From contig CAVSQY010000007.1 of assembly GCA_963730285.1 (NCBI GenBank), positions 310,001 through 374,000 on the forward strand: 64,000 nucleotides of DNA. Reading direction: 5' to 3'. The notes under the pieces were generated by a model that was given only the letters and a program-made list of their open reading frames with translations, ran no database searches and had not been told where the DNA came from. A program made the position numbers and the translations under genes. Origin of the DNA: JARDZU01 sp963730285. Lineage in GTDB: Bacteria > Actinomycetota > Acidimicrobiia > Spongiisociales > ZC4RG35. Position 1 is the stretch's first letter. Every line of letters starts with the position of its first letter. Shown one piece after another: positions 1 to 10,090 of the stretch.

Positions 1-1
1 G

Positions 2-2126
<2,125 letters not shown>

Positions 2127-2137
<11 letters not shown>

Positions 2138-2291
2138 GAAGCACGGGCTCAATGTTTTGAACCCGGCCAATTGGGGTGTCGAGAAGATCAACGCACAGCA
2201 TCGAGCGTCTTCCCCTCGATACGTTGTGACCACCCTTGTGATCGCCATCGTCGTCGTGGTGGTGGCGGTCGTAATCGACGCCATCCACTGA
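2127..2291 (+). CDS. Putative small single-pass membrane protein
   Basis: A 54-residue ORF starting at GTG 2127, overlapping the end of secA by 11 bases, with a purine-rich AGAGG ribosome-binding site about 8 bases upstream. The N-terminal 30 residues are polar and basic. They are followed by one hydrophobic helix of about 20 residues made almost only of V, I, A and L, then a short DAIH tail. It ends 2 bases before prfB. I do not recognise a family. The hydrophobic stretch, the ribosome-binding site and the tight packing argue that it is translated, but short ORFs of this kind can be spurious. Confidence 0.42.
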
Positions 2292-2293
2292 AT

Positions 2294-3418
2294 ATGAGCG
2301 TGGAGATAACCGACCCCAAGTCGACCGTGGGCGAACTTCGTCAGAGGCTGGTCGAAGCCCGGGGCTTTCTCGATTTGGAGACCAAGGAGACCGAACTGGC
2401 CGAGTTGCGTGAGAAGGCCTCCTCACCCGATTTGTGGAACGACCAAGACGAGGCGCGCTCCGTATCACGGAGGCTCGCCAGATATGAGAGCTTGTTCGAC
2501 ATGGTGGGGAATCTTGGCTCTCGTATCGACGACGCCGAGGTCCTGATCGAGCTCGCCGAGGAGGCCGATGACGACGCATCACACGCCGAGGCTCTCTCGG
2601 AGCTGGCCACGGTGTCGAAGCAACTCGCTCGCCTCGAGTTGGAGTCATTGTTCTATGACGAGTACGACGAGGCAGACGCCATTCTCAGCGTTCACGCCGG
2701 CGCCGGGGGAGTGGATGCCCAGGATTGGGCAGAGATGTTGGCCCGCATGTATCAGCGGTTCCTCGGCGACCAAGGTCTTGCATTCACGGTCGAAGAGGTG
2801 ACCGAGGGTGAGGAGGCCGGAATCAAGTCGGCGACCTTGTCGGTGAAGGGTGACCGAGCCTATGGGACCCTCGAGTCGGAGAGGGGTGTTCATCGCTTGG
2901 TCAGGATCAGCCCTTTCGACTCCAACGCCCGGCGCCAGACGTCCTTCGCCGGTGTCGACGTGGTGCCCGATCTGGGTGATCAGGCGAAGCTCGAGATCAA
3001 TGAGGATGATTTGCGCATCGACACCTACCGTTCCCAAGGCGCCGGCGGGCAACATGTCAACACGACCGATTCGGCGGTGAGGATCACCCACATCCCCACG
3101 GGCGTGGTCGTCCAGTGCCAGAACGAGCGCTCACAGCTCCAGAACAAGGCGCGGGCGATGGCCATCCTTCAATCGCGGTTGGCTGAGAGGGCGAGACAGG
3201 AGCGCCTTGCGCATCTCGACGAGATCAGGGGAGAGCAGGGTCAGGCCGCGTGGGGCCAGCAGATCCGGTCCTATGTCATGCAGCCCTATCAGATGGTCAA
3301 GGACCTGCGCACGGGTCATGAGGTCGGGAACATCCAGGGTGTCCTCGATGGCGACATCATGGAATTCGTCGAGGCCTATCTCCGTTGGCGTCGAGCCAAA
3401 CACGAGGCCACGATCTGA
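2294..3418 (+). CDS. prfB: Peptide chain release factor 2
   Basis: Recognises UGA and UAA stop codons on the ribosome and triggers peptidyl-tRNA hydrolysis. The 374-residue product has the SPF stop-codon-recognition tripeptide (RISPFDSNARRQTSF) and the GAGGQHVN catalytic loop, which separates RF2 from RF1 (PxT). The ATG at 2294 is chosen because a longer in-frame extension to 2171 runs through the preceding small ORF. The programmed +1 frameshift with an internal UGA near codon 25, used by many bacteria, is absent: GFLDLETK is read straight through. Autoregulation by UGA readthrough is therefore not expected. Confidence 0.96.
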   Translation: MSVEITDPKSTVGELRQRLVEARGFLDLETKETELAELREKASSPDLWNDQDEARSVSRRLARYESLFDMVGNLGSRIDDAEVLIELAEEADDDASHAEALSELATVSKQLARLELESLFYDEYDEADAILSVHAGAGGVDAQDWAEMLARMYQRFLGDQGLAFTVEEVTEGEEAGIKSATLSVKGDRAYGTLESERGVHRLVRISPFDSNARRQTSFAGVDVVPDLGDQAKLEINEDDLRIDTYRSQGAGGQHVNTTDSAVRITHIPTGVVVQCQNERSQLQNKARAMAILQSRLAERARQERLAHLDEIRGEQGQAAWGQQIRSYVMQPYQMVKDLRTGHEVGNIQGVLDGDIMEFVEAYLRWRRAKHEATI

Positions 3419-3500
3419 TTCCCTGTAGAGCGGAAACTGCCGTTAGCGTTCGAAAGTCCGCTGTCATTCGAAGCGAGGCTGCGACACTTCCTTTTCTCCC

Positions 3501-4205
3501 ATGATTCGTCTCGAGCACGTAACCAAGGTCTACGAGGGTGGCACCGTCGCCGCCCACGATGTCTCCCTCGACATCCAAAAAGGCGAGTTCGTCTTTCTGG
3601 TGGGTGCGTCGGGGTCGGGCAAGTCGACGCTCATTCGGCTGATGCTCAGGGATGAGCCGGTGACCCGAGGGAAGATCTGGGTGGCCGGCAAGGACATCAC
3701 CACGCTCCCGAAGTGGAAGATCCCATTCCTGAGGAGGTCGGTGGGCACGGTGTTCCAGGACTACAAGCTCCTGCCCAACAAGACCGTGGGCGAGAACGTC
3801 GCCTTTGCCCTCGAGGTCCTGGGGCGGCCCCGGTCGGTGATCGGTCCTCAGGTCGAGCAGGTCCTCGACCTGGTCGGTCTCGCTGACAAGGGCCATCGCT
3901 ATCCACGTCAGCTGTCCGGTGGCGAGCAGCAACGTGTCTCGGTGGCCAGGGCGTTCGTCAATCGCCCGCCCATCATGCTCTGCGATGAGCCAACCGGAAA
4001 TCTCGATCCCAAGACCTCTGTCGGGATCATGAAACTGTTCGATCGGATCAACCGAACGGGCACCACCATCGTGATGGCCACCCACGACTTCGCCATCGTC
4101 GACGCGATGCAGCGCCGCGTCGTAGCGCTCGAGAAGGGCGGTGTCACCAGAGACGAGCTCTCCGGGCGATATGAAGAGCGTTTCGAAGATCAGGAGCCGG
4201 AGTGA
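3501..4205 (+). CDS. ftsE: Cell division ATP-binding protein FtsE
   Basis: ATPase of the FtsEX complex, which in division activates peptidoglycan hydrolases through FtsX. The 234-residue ABC domain shows Walker A (GASGSGKST), a Q-loop (FQDYKLL), the LSGGEQQRV signature, Walker B (IMLCDEPTGNLD) and the switch histidine (ATHDF). The stop overlaps the GTG start of ftsX by 4 bases, so the two are translationally coupled, and smpB and ssrA follow, a common actinobacterial order. Confidence 0.96.
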   Translation: MIRLEHVTKVYEGGTVAAHDVSLDIQKGEFVFLVGASGSGKSTLIRLMLRDEPVTRGKIWVAGKDITTLPKWKIPFLRRSVGTVFQDYKLLPNKTVGENVAFALEVLGRPRSVIGPQVEQVLDLVGLADKGHRYPRQLSGGEQQRVSVARAFVNRPPIMLCDEPTGNLDPKTSVGIMKLFDRINRTGTTIVMATHDFAIVDAMQRRVVALEKGGVTRDELSGRYEERFEDQEPE

Positions 4206-5128
4206 GCCGTCTCTTCTTCCTGTTGCGCGAGGCGTTCATCAATTTGCGGAGGAACGTCCTCGTCGTGGCAGGCGCCGTGCTCGCGGTCTTCATCTCACTG
4301 AGCCTCGCTTACGGCGCATTAGTGGTCAACGAGGTACTACGGGTCAACACCATCGCCTGGCAACAAGGTGTGCACGTCATCGCCTTCCTCAAGGACGAGG
4401 GCAGTAATGGGGTGCCTGCAGGTGCTCATGATGCCCTGCTCGAGGAGGTCAACAGCTGGGAGGAGGTCAAGAACGCGTTCTATGTCGACAAGGCCCAGGC
4501 GTGGGTCGAGTATCAGGAGATATTCGCCGGACAGCCCGAGCTGCTCGACATCGATCCCACGGTCCTCCCGGCATCCATCCGCATCGAGCTCACCAACATC
4601 GAATTGCATCAGTCGGTCAAATTCAAGTTGGAGCAGCAGCAACAGGTGGTACTCAGGGTCACGACTGCGGCGCAGCAGATCGAACAGCTGCAAAACCTCT
4701 CCAGCGTCCTCAATGTCCTCGGCATCGGGATGGCCATCGTTCTCGGTCTGTCGGCCGTCGTCCTCATTGCCAATACCATCCGTCTCGCCATCTACGCGCG
4801 CCGGGACGAAGTCGAGATCATGAAGCTGGTGGGCGCCTCGAATTGGTACATCCGGATCCCGTTCCTACTGGAAGGCCTCATCGAAGGAGTCCTGGGCGCT
4901 GCCGTCGCGGTGTTTGCGGTATGGCTGGGCGCCACCCGTTTGGCCAGCGCCGGTCAGGGATTTGCCCTGGTTCGGTTGGACATCGGCAACGACTTCTTCT
5001 TCCGATGGGGGATCCTATTCTTGATCTTCGGCGCGGCGGCAGGCGTCATCGGCTCGCTGCTGGGGCTCAGCCGTTATCTGCGGGAGGCCGACGGGACGGG
5101 CGAGGACATTCCCACCGGCGGAGTCTGA
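4202..5128 (+). CDS. ftsX: Cell division protein FtsX
   Basis: Membrane partner of FtsE. The 308-residue protein has the FtsX/MacB layout: a TM helix near residues 15-40, an extracellular domain of about 120 residues between TM1 and TM2 (the part that contacts hydrolases), then three TM helices in the C-terminal half. The LVGASNWYIRIPFLLEG motif after TM2 is typical of the FtsX permease domain. The start is GTG 4202, inside the ftsE stop (GTGA overlap). smpB begins 2 bases after the stop. Confidence 0.94.
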   Translation: MSRLFFLLREAFINLRRNVLVVAGAVLAVFISLSLAYGALVVNEVLRVNTIAWQQGVHVIAFLKDEGSNGVPAGAHDALLEEVNSWEEVKNAFYVDKAQAWVEYQEIFAGQPELLDIDPTVLPASIRIELTNIELHQSVKFKLEQQQQVVLRVTTAAQQIEQLQNLSSVLNVLGIGMAIVLGLSAVVLIANTIRLAIYARRDEVEIMKLVGASNWYIRIPFLLEGLIEGVLGAAVAVFAVWLGATRLASAGQGFALVRLDIGNDFFFRWGILFLIFGAAAGVIGSLLGLSRYLREADGTGEDIPTGGV

Positions 5129-5130
5129 AG

Positions 5131-5616
5131 ATGGCCGCCACGGAGCCAAAGGGCAGAATGAAGGTCGTCTCGACCAACCGGCGGGCCAGGAGGAACTACA
5201 GCGTCGTGGACACCTTCGAGGCCGGTCTCGCGCTACTCGGCTCGGAGGTCAAGTCCCTGCGTGACGGTCGTCTCGACCTAAAGGACTCCTACGCGGCACT
5301 GCGTAACGGCGAGTTGTATCTGGTCGGGGCCTATGTCGGGCCTTATGAGTTCGCGCGTGACGGTGGCCACGAGCCCGAGCGGGAGCGGAAGCTGTTACTC
5401 CACCGACGGGAGATCGACCGGATAGCTGGTCAGTTGGCCGAGAAGGGATTGACCGTGATCCCACTCCAGGTCTACTTCAAGGACGGTAAGGCGAAGGTCG
5501 AGCTCGGTCTGGCGAAGGGGAAATCGACCATCGACAAGCGCGAGACGATGAGAGAGCGGGATCACGAGAGGGAAATAGACCGCGCGATCGCCCGGGTCCG
5601 TCGGTCGCGCCATTAG
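5131..5616 (+). CDS. smpB: SsrA-binding protein SmpB
   Basis: RNA-binding partner of tmRNA in trans-translation; it places tmRNA in the A site of stalled ribosomes. The 161-residue protein has the OB-fold segments TNRRARRNYSVVDTFEAGL, GSEVKSLR and LKDSYA, and a basic C-terminal tail ending RARVRRSRH-like residues that inserts in the mRNA channel. The ATG at 5131 is chosen because the ORF extension further upstream lies antisense-like inside ftsX. The tmRNA gene starts about 80 bases downstream, so both components are encoded together. Confidence 0.96.
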   Translation: MAATEPKGRMKVVSTNRRARRNYSVVDTFEAGLALLGSEVKSLRDGRLDLKDSYAALRNGELYLVGAYVGPYEFARDGGHEPERERKLLLHRREIDRIAGQLAEKGLTVIPLQVYFKDGKAKVELGLAKGKSTIDKRETMRERDHEREIDRAIARVRRSRH

Positions 5617-5649
5617 GCAGAGCTTTCTCGACCGGCCGACAAATCCGGA

Positions 5650-5677
5650 TTGGTTCACGAGGCCGGGGCGTTAACCT
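5650..5677 (+). promoter_or_regulatory. Likely ssrA promoter
   Basis: TTGGTT at 5650-5655 and TAACCT at 5672-5677 with a 16-base spacer resemble a housekeeping sigma promoter and lie just upstream of the mature tmRNA 5' end at 5696. This is inferred from spacing only. Confidence 0.4.
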
Positions 5678-5695
5678 CTATGGAGGATCCCTAAT

Positions 5696-6047
5696 GGGGG
5701 TGAAACGGTTTCGACGTTGAGTGTTGAGGCGTTGGAAGCGAGCCGGGGTCTCCGGGACCTCGTCAACAAACCGGAAAAACCAATAAGTGCCGAAGATAAC
5801 TTCGCACTGGCTGCCTAATTAAGTAGCCCGTCTGCCCGGCCGACTCCCGCACGGTCGGTGTCAGGCGTCGCACAGCGGGATGCTCCCCACGGGACGCCGG
5901 GATCGTGGGGTCAAGCCAATTCCGGCTAGGTGCAGGAGAGCTTGTCGTCAAGGGCTCCTGTTCCCGAAAACTCGCTGACGACTGCGCTCGGAGATGCCAA
6001 CGCCGAGGGCTCGACGGACCGGGGTTCGACTCCCCGCACCTCCACCC
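5696..6047 (+). ncRNA. ssrA: Transfer-messenger RNA (tmRNA)
   Basis: Rescues stalled ribosomes and tags the nascent chain for degradation. The tRNA-like ends are clear: GGGGGTG at 5696-5702 pairs with CACCTCC at 6037-6043, and GGTTCGACTCC forms the T arm. The tag reading frame at 5789-5818 gives AEDNFALAA followed by TAA; if the resume codon is the preceding AGT, the tag is SAEDNFALAA. The ALAA end is the usual ClpXP degron, and clpP/clpX lie about 11 kb downstream. CCA is not fully encoded (ACCC). The molecule is about 352 nt, one-piece and not permuted. Confidence 0.95.
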
Positions 6048-6052
6048 ATTTG

Positions 6053-6081
6053 AAACCCGCCCGGAGCTCCGGGCGGGTTTC
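6053..6081 (+). terminator. Intrinsic terminator after tmRNA
   Basis: AAACCCGCCCGGAG at about 6053-6066 pairs with CTCCGGGCGGGTTT at 6067-6080, giving a long GC-rich hairpin ending in T residues directly after the tmRNA 3' end. Confidence 0.85.
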
Positions 6082-6243
6082 TGTTGGTCAGTTGCGGCCG
6101 TCTCCATGACACCCGGGTGGGAGCTCATCGGCGACGGCCACGCCGGCCAGCCACATCAGACCCTTCATGGCTGCGGCAAGGTTCGAGTTTGGTAGAGGTA
6201 GGGTTGTGGGTAAGCCTGATTTCAAATACCGAGGTGAGTGAAA

Positions 6244-6558
6244 GTGGCCGACAAGACCAAGCTAATGGTGTGGATCGATCAGGATCTGTGCACCGGAGAT
6301 GGGATCTGCGAGGAGATCACACCCGATGTCTTCGTCGGGCGCGACGACGGTCTCTGGGTGGTCAAGGAGGAGTCGAAATACTTTGGCCGGACGATCGTCT
6401 TCGACGCCGAGGACGGTGATGGGCACGGGCCAGAAGGTGCTCGTGGCGTTGCCCGGGTCCCCGACGACCTCGTGGAGGACACCATCGAGTCCGCTGAGGA
6501 GTGTCCCGGCGAGTGCATCATGATCGAGCCTTACAACGAGGACGCAGTGCATGCGTGA
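6244..6558 (+). CDS. Small acidic ferredoxin (3Fe-4S/4Fe-4S, P450-type)
   Basis: Single-cluster electron carrier of about 104 residues. The N-terminal motif CTGDGIC (Cys-x2-Asp-x2-Cys) and the later ECPGEC resemble actinobacterial ferredoxins in which the second cysteine is replaced, which often bind 3Fe-4S and serve P450s or other oxidoreductases. A 25-residue glycine- and acid-rich insert separates the halves. GTG 6244 is preferred over GTG 6238 because GAGGTG lies 7 bases upstream of it. It overlaps the next HTH gene by 8 bases. No P450 is in the window, so the partner is unknown. Confidence 0.82.
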   Translation: MADKTKLMVWIDQDLCTGDGICEEITPDVFVGRDDGLWVVKEESKYFGRTIVFDAEDGDGHGPEGARGVARVPDDLVEDTIESAEECPGECIMIEPYNEDAVHA

Positions 6559-6874
6559 GCCAGACGGGACGCTTCGTCCCCTGGAGAGAGTTGTGGTCCG
6601 CCTTCAAGGAGAGGGCGCCAGCTCGAGCGAGATCGCGACCATGATCGGGAAGAAGCCAGGCACGGTCGAACGGATTCTCGAGATGGTCGACTTCAAACGG
6701 AAGGGCCCTTCACTGGAGCCTCGCGGCGACGAGGAGCTCCGCCCGATCGAGAGGGTCGTCCTCCGTCTCCGTGGCCGTGGGGAGAGCTATGGCGAAATCG
6801 GCAACCGTCTCGGGAAGAGCGGTAACCAGATCAGGCGAATCGAGGGCTACGCCCGATTCAAGACCACCGGCTGA
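6551..6874 (+). CDS. Tandem helix-turn-helix protein
   Basis: A 107-residue basic protein made of two similar units of about 41 residues (approximately residues 8-48 and 61-101). Both follow LRP-[LI]-ERVV-x-RL-x-G-x-G-x-S-x2-EI-x3-[IL]-GK and end with FK. Each reads as a helix-turn-helix similar to sigma-region-4 or resolvase-type HTHs. It has no sensor domain. The gene overlaps the ferredoxin stop by 8 bases, so translation is coupled. A role as a small DNA-binding regulator is an inference; I do not recognise a named family. Confidence 0.7.
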   Translation: MREPDGTLRPLERVVVRLQGEGASSSEIATMIGKKPGTVERILEMVDFKRKGPSLEPRGDEELRPIERVVLRLRGRGESYGEIGNRLGKSGNQIRRIEGYARFKTTG

Positions 6875-6884
6875 CGGTCAGACG

Positions 6885-7820
6885 GTGAGCGCTAACTTTA
6901 CCCAAATAGTGCCCCAATACCCTTCGAGCGTCACCGTCACCGAATCGTCGTCTCGTGATGGGCTGCAGTCACTTGGCGCCTTCGTGCCTACCGCGGCGAA
7001 GTCGAATCTGATCAACTCGCTGGCCGGTGCCGGCTTGCGTCTCTTCGACGCGGTCTCCTTCGTCAACCCGCGTTCGGTGCCACAGATGGCCGATGGCGCT
7101 GAGGTTGTCGCAGGTGTTGATCGGATGACGGGCATGATGCTCTTCGGATTGGTGCCAAACATGATCGGCCTCGAAGCGGCGATCACGGCCGGTGTCGATG
7201 GCATCGGTGTCCTCACTGCGGCCTCCGATGCGTTTTGCGAGGCCAATCTCAATGCGACAGTCGACGAGTCGATGCATCGCATCCGGCGTATCCTTCTCGA
7301 GGTCCCAGATGGGATTCGTACCCGGGCCTACATCTCCACCGCCACCCATTGCCCTTTCGAAGGCCCACAGGATTCAGATTGGGTCGCCCATCTGGCCGAG
7401 ACGCTCGCGGAGTGGGGTGCGGAGAGGGTGTTCCTCGGGGAGACGATTGGGAGGGCCACCCCTGCACAGGTCAGGATGCTGCTGGACGACGTGCTCGACC
7501 GGGTGGCGGTGGACATGGTCGGCGTCCACTTTCATGACACCTACGGGCAGGCGATAGCCAACACCGTGACGGCACTCGAGGCCGGTGTGTCTGAGATGGA
7601 CTCGTCGGCAGGTGGGTTGGGCGGGTGCCCTTACGCCCCAGGCGCCACAGGCAACGTGGCCACCGAGGACGTGCTCTACCTTCTCGACGGGCTCGGCATC
7701 GACTATGGGGACATCGACATGAGAGCCATTGCCAAAGTTGCCCATGACTTCTGTGAGGATCATGAGCTCGACTACAACAGTGCGGCCGGAAGGGCATTGT
7801 TGGCGGCGGAGCACAAGTGA
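6885..7820 (+). CDS. Hydroxymethylglutaryl-CoA lyase-like enzyme
   Basis: Member of the HMGL-like TIM-barrel family, which cleaves HMG-CoA to acetyl-CoA and acetoacetate, typically in leucine degradation. The 311-residue product shows SSRDGLQS (catalytic Arg-Asp), FVNPRSVPQMAD, the metal-binding HFHDTYG and the active-site loop GGLGGCPYAPGATGNVATED with its cysteine. GTG 6885 puts the start just before the conserved barrel; an earlier ATG lies inside the preceding gene. It overlaps the following acyl-CoA dehydrogenase by 4 bases (GTGA), consistent with a branched-chain acyl-CoA catabolic pair. Confidence 0.88.
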   Translation: MSANFTQIVPQYPSSVTVTESSSRDGLQSLGAFVPTAAKSNLINSLAGAGLRLFDAVSFVNPRSVPQMADGAEVVAGVDRMTGMMLFGLVPNMIGLEAAITAGVDGIGVLTAASDAFCEANLNATVDESMHRIRRILLEVPDGIRTRAYISTATHCPFEGPQDSDWVAHLAETLAEWGAERVFLGETIGRATPAQVRMLLDDVLDRVAVDMVGVHFHDTYGQAIANTVTALEAGVSEMDSSAGGLGGCPYAPGATGNVATEDVLYLLDGLGIDYGDIDMRAIAKVAHDFCEDHELDYNSAAGRALLAAEHK

Positions 7821-8956
7821 AGTCCATTTACATAGATGACGACCTTGGGGCGATCCGCTCACAGGTGGCCGACTACGTCGAGCGCGAGATCGTGCCCGCG
7901 GCCGATGCCTGGGAGACCGAGGGTGTCCCGCGATCTGTGATAGAGGCGATGGGACGGCTGGGCTTCTTCGGGCTTCGGGTCCCCGAGGAGCATGGCGGGA
8001 TAGGTCTTGGTCCTTTGGCATCGGTTGTATTCGCCGAACAGCTCGGCCGGTCGACCTTTGGCGGCTTCACCATCACAGTCCTGGTTCACACTGATCTGGC
8101 CATGCCCTACCTGCTCAACCAGGGAAGCAACGCACAGAGGGAGCGGTGGTTGCCGGGGATGATGAGCGGTGAGATCCTCACGGCCATCGCCGTGACCGAG
8201 CCCGATGCCGGATCCGATGTGGCCTCGATTCGCACCACGGCCAGACGTGATGGGGAGGGGTATTCCTTGAGCGGAACCAAGATGTTCATCACCAACGGTG
8301 GCATCGCAGACCTGGTGTTCGTTGCTGCCAGGACCGACACCTCTGTGAAAGGCTCGCGTGGCCTGTCCGTCTTTGCCGTCGAGAAGGGGACATCGGGCTT
8401 TTCGGCCAGCCGCTCATTGGAGAAGATGGGATGGCACGCCTCCAACACCGCCGAGCTGGTTCTTGACGACGTCTGGGTCCCGGCCGAGAACCTGATCGGC
8501 GAGGAGAACCGCGGGTTCTACTACATCATGTCGAATTTCCAGAACGAGAGGTTGGCCATCATGGGCCAGGCCCTGGGCGAGTCGCAACGCGCGCTCGAGT
8601 TGACGGTGGAATATGTGAAACACCGCTCTGCCTTTGGCTCGACGTTGTGGCACAAACAGGCGATCCGCCAACGCTTGGCAAAGCGGCAAGCCGAGATCGA
8701 CGCCGGTCGCCAACTCACCTATCACGCCGCCTGGCTTCTCGAGAACGGCGACGATGCAATACGTGAGATCTCAGAGGTGAAGGCGTTGGTAGGCGAGCTC
8801 GCCAATGCGGTCCTTTATGACTGCGTGCAATTTCACGGGGGAATGGGATTCATCGCGGAGACCGCGGTGGAGCGGCTGTATCGGGATGTGAGGATCGCAT
8901 CCATTGGGGGCGGGGCCACCGAGGTCATGCTCGACGAAGTGGCGAAGCGGCTCTAG
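7817..8956 (+). CDS. Acyl-CoA dehydrogenase
   Basis: FAD-dependent alpha,beta-dehydrogenase of acyl-CoA thioesters, passing electrons to ETF (etfBA lies at 58579-60285). The 379-residue protein has the N-terminal helical domain, the central AVTEPDAGSDVASIRTTA and KMFITNGG motifs, and the C-terminal FHGGMGFIAETAVERLYRD motif. The usual YEGT catalytic glutamate position reads GGGAT, so the catalytic base may sit elsewhere, as it does in isovaleryl-type enzymes. GTGA overlap with the HMG-CoA lyase-like gene suggests the two act in one catabolic pathway. Substrate is not determined. Confidence 0.9.
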   Translation: MKSIYIDDDLGAIRSQVADYVEREIVPAADAWETEGVPRSVIEAMGRLGFFGLRVPEEHGGIGLGPLASVVFAEQLGRSTFGGFTITVLVHTDLAMPYLLNQGSNAQRERWLPGMMSGEILTAIAVTEPDAGSDVASIRTTARRDGEGYSLSGTKMFITNGGIADLVFVAARTDTSVKGSRGLSVFAVEKGTSGFSASRSLEKMGWHASNTAELVLDDVWVPAENLIGEENRGFYYIMSNFQNERLAIMGQALGESQRALELTVEYVKHRSAFGSTLWHKQAIRQRLAKRQAEIDAGRQLTYHAAWLLENGDDAIREISEVKALVGELANAVLYDCVQFHGGMGFIAETAVERLYRDVRIASIGGGATEVMLDEVAKRL

Positions 8957-9381
8957 TCGTCGTATTCGCCGGTCCTCGCGGCGGCTCGTTCCGCCGCTGT
9001 GCGGATCTCGTCTTCTTCGAGCGGATGCCAGGACATCTCGAGCGCGCTCCATGTCATCTTCGACTGCGGATAGAAGACGATGGGCAGGATCAGGTTGACT
9101 GCGATCGTGACGCCCATGAGCCAGGCCCAGGGGACTTCCGGCCAGGTGATGACGATCCCGCTGACGAAGATGATCAAGAATGTGCCGAAGGTGATTGTCG
9201 TGTTGATGATCAACGCGCCCACCCAATAGCCCTCTTCGCGCTCGAAATGGAGCCCGCATGCTTCGCAATTCTCTTTCACAGTGAAATAGCTGTCGAAGAC
9301 CCTGGCCCCACACCTCGGACAGCGTCGCCGTAGCGCCCTGCCGATCATGGTGCCGGTCGATGCGTTGGGGTCCTTGGTCAT
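8953..9381 (-). CDS. DUF983-type membrane protein with zinc ribbon
   Basis: A 142-residue protein with two CxxC pairs at the N terminus (CPRCGARVF and CEACGLHFE) and two hydrophobic segments (roughly residues 50-73 and 83-100), the arrangement of the DUF983 family of unknown function. The GYWVGALIIN stretch before TM1 is typical of that family. It converges with and overlaps the last 4 bases of the acyl-CoA dehydrogenase gene, and is divergent from pdxH. Confidence 0.82.
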   Translation of the reverse strand: MTKDPNASTGTMIGRALRRRCPRCGARVFDSYFTVKENCEACGLHFEREEGYWVGALIINTTITFGTFLIIFVSGIVITWPEVPWAWLMGVTIAVNLILPIVFYPQSKMTWSALEMSWHPLEEDEIRTAAERAAARTGEYDD

Positions 9382-9431
9382 GTCGTCTCATCTGGTCTTG
9401 GGTGTTGACGAGCCCGATCACGGGCGAGGGC

Positions 9432-9437
9432 TATCGT
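9432..9437 (+). promoter_or_regulatory. Leaderless-type -10 element of pdxH
   Basis: TATCGT ends 8 bases before the GTG start at 9446, and there is no purine-rich ribosome-binding site in between. This fits transcription starting at or next to the start codon. Confidence 0.45.
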
Positions 9438-9445
9438 CCCACAAC

Positions 9446-10090
9446 GTGAGTGAAGATCAGTGGGCCCGTCTCCGCCGCGAGTATGAGGTACAGGGTCTGG
9501 ACGAGGGGGAGATGGCCGATGATCCGATTCGCCAGTTCCAGGCATGGTTCGATGCGGTTGAGGCGGCAGGCCTCGAGGAGCCCAATGCGTTCGTGCTGGC
9601 CACGGCAGACAAAAGTGGCCGCCCTTCGGCGCGTGCGTTGCTGATGAAGGGGATCGATGACGAAGGCCTTGTGTTCTATACCAACCTCGAGAGCAGAAAG
9701 AGCGAGGAGCTGAAGGAGAATCCAAAGGCCGCCGCCACGTTCGTCTGGATCCCATTCCATCGCCAGGTCCGACTCGAGGGGGGAGTGGAACAGGTGAGCG
9801 CGAGCCAATCTGATCAATATTTCTCGGCGAGGCCCAGGGGCGCCCAAATCGCGGCGCATGCATCACATCAAAGCAACCTCATCCCGTCACGAGATGAGCT
9901 CGACGCGGCTTTTTTGGACATTGAGCGCGAATACGAGGGCTCAGAGGTGCCTCGTCCGGAGTGGTGGGGCGGCTGGCTGATCCGGCCGACCTCCGTCGAG
10001 TTCTGGCAGGGTCAGCCGAACCGCTTCCATGACCGTGTCCGCTACATGTGGGTCGACGGGGGTTGGCGAAAGGAGCGGCTGGCGCCATGA
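9446..10090 (+). CDS. pdxH: Pyridoxamine 5'-phosphate oxidase
   Basis: FMN enzyme that oxidises pyridoxine or pyridoxamine phosphate to pyridoxal phosphate. The 214-residue length matches the family. Visible motifs are RxYxxxGL near the N terminus (RREYEVQGL), RALLMKGIDDEGLVFYTN (FMN site), FVWIPFHRQVRLEG, SHQS and the C-terminal WQGQPNRFHDR. GTG 9446 is chosen because it starts at the usual PdxH N terminus, 8 bases after a TATCGT box; a longer ORF begins at 9347. The stop overlaps the next gene by ATGA. Confidence 0.94.
   Translation: MSEDQWARLRREYEVQGLDEGEMADDPIRQFQAWFDAVEAAGLEEPNAFVLATADKSGRPSARALLMKGIDDEGLVFYTNLESRKSEELKENPKAAATFVWIPFHRQVRLEGGVEQVSASQSDQYFSARPRGAQIAAHASHQSNLIPSRDELDAAFLDIEREYEGSEVPRPEWWGGWLIRPTSVEFWQGQPNRFHDRVRYMWVDGGWRKERLAP

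Noticed and set aside
2294..2400. Programmed +1 frameshift site in prfB
   Set aside because: No in-frame UGA or CUUUGA slip site is present; the frame is open.
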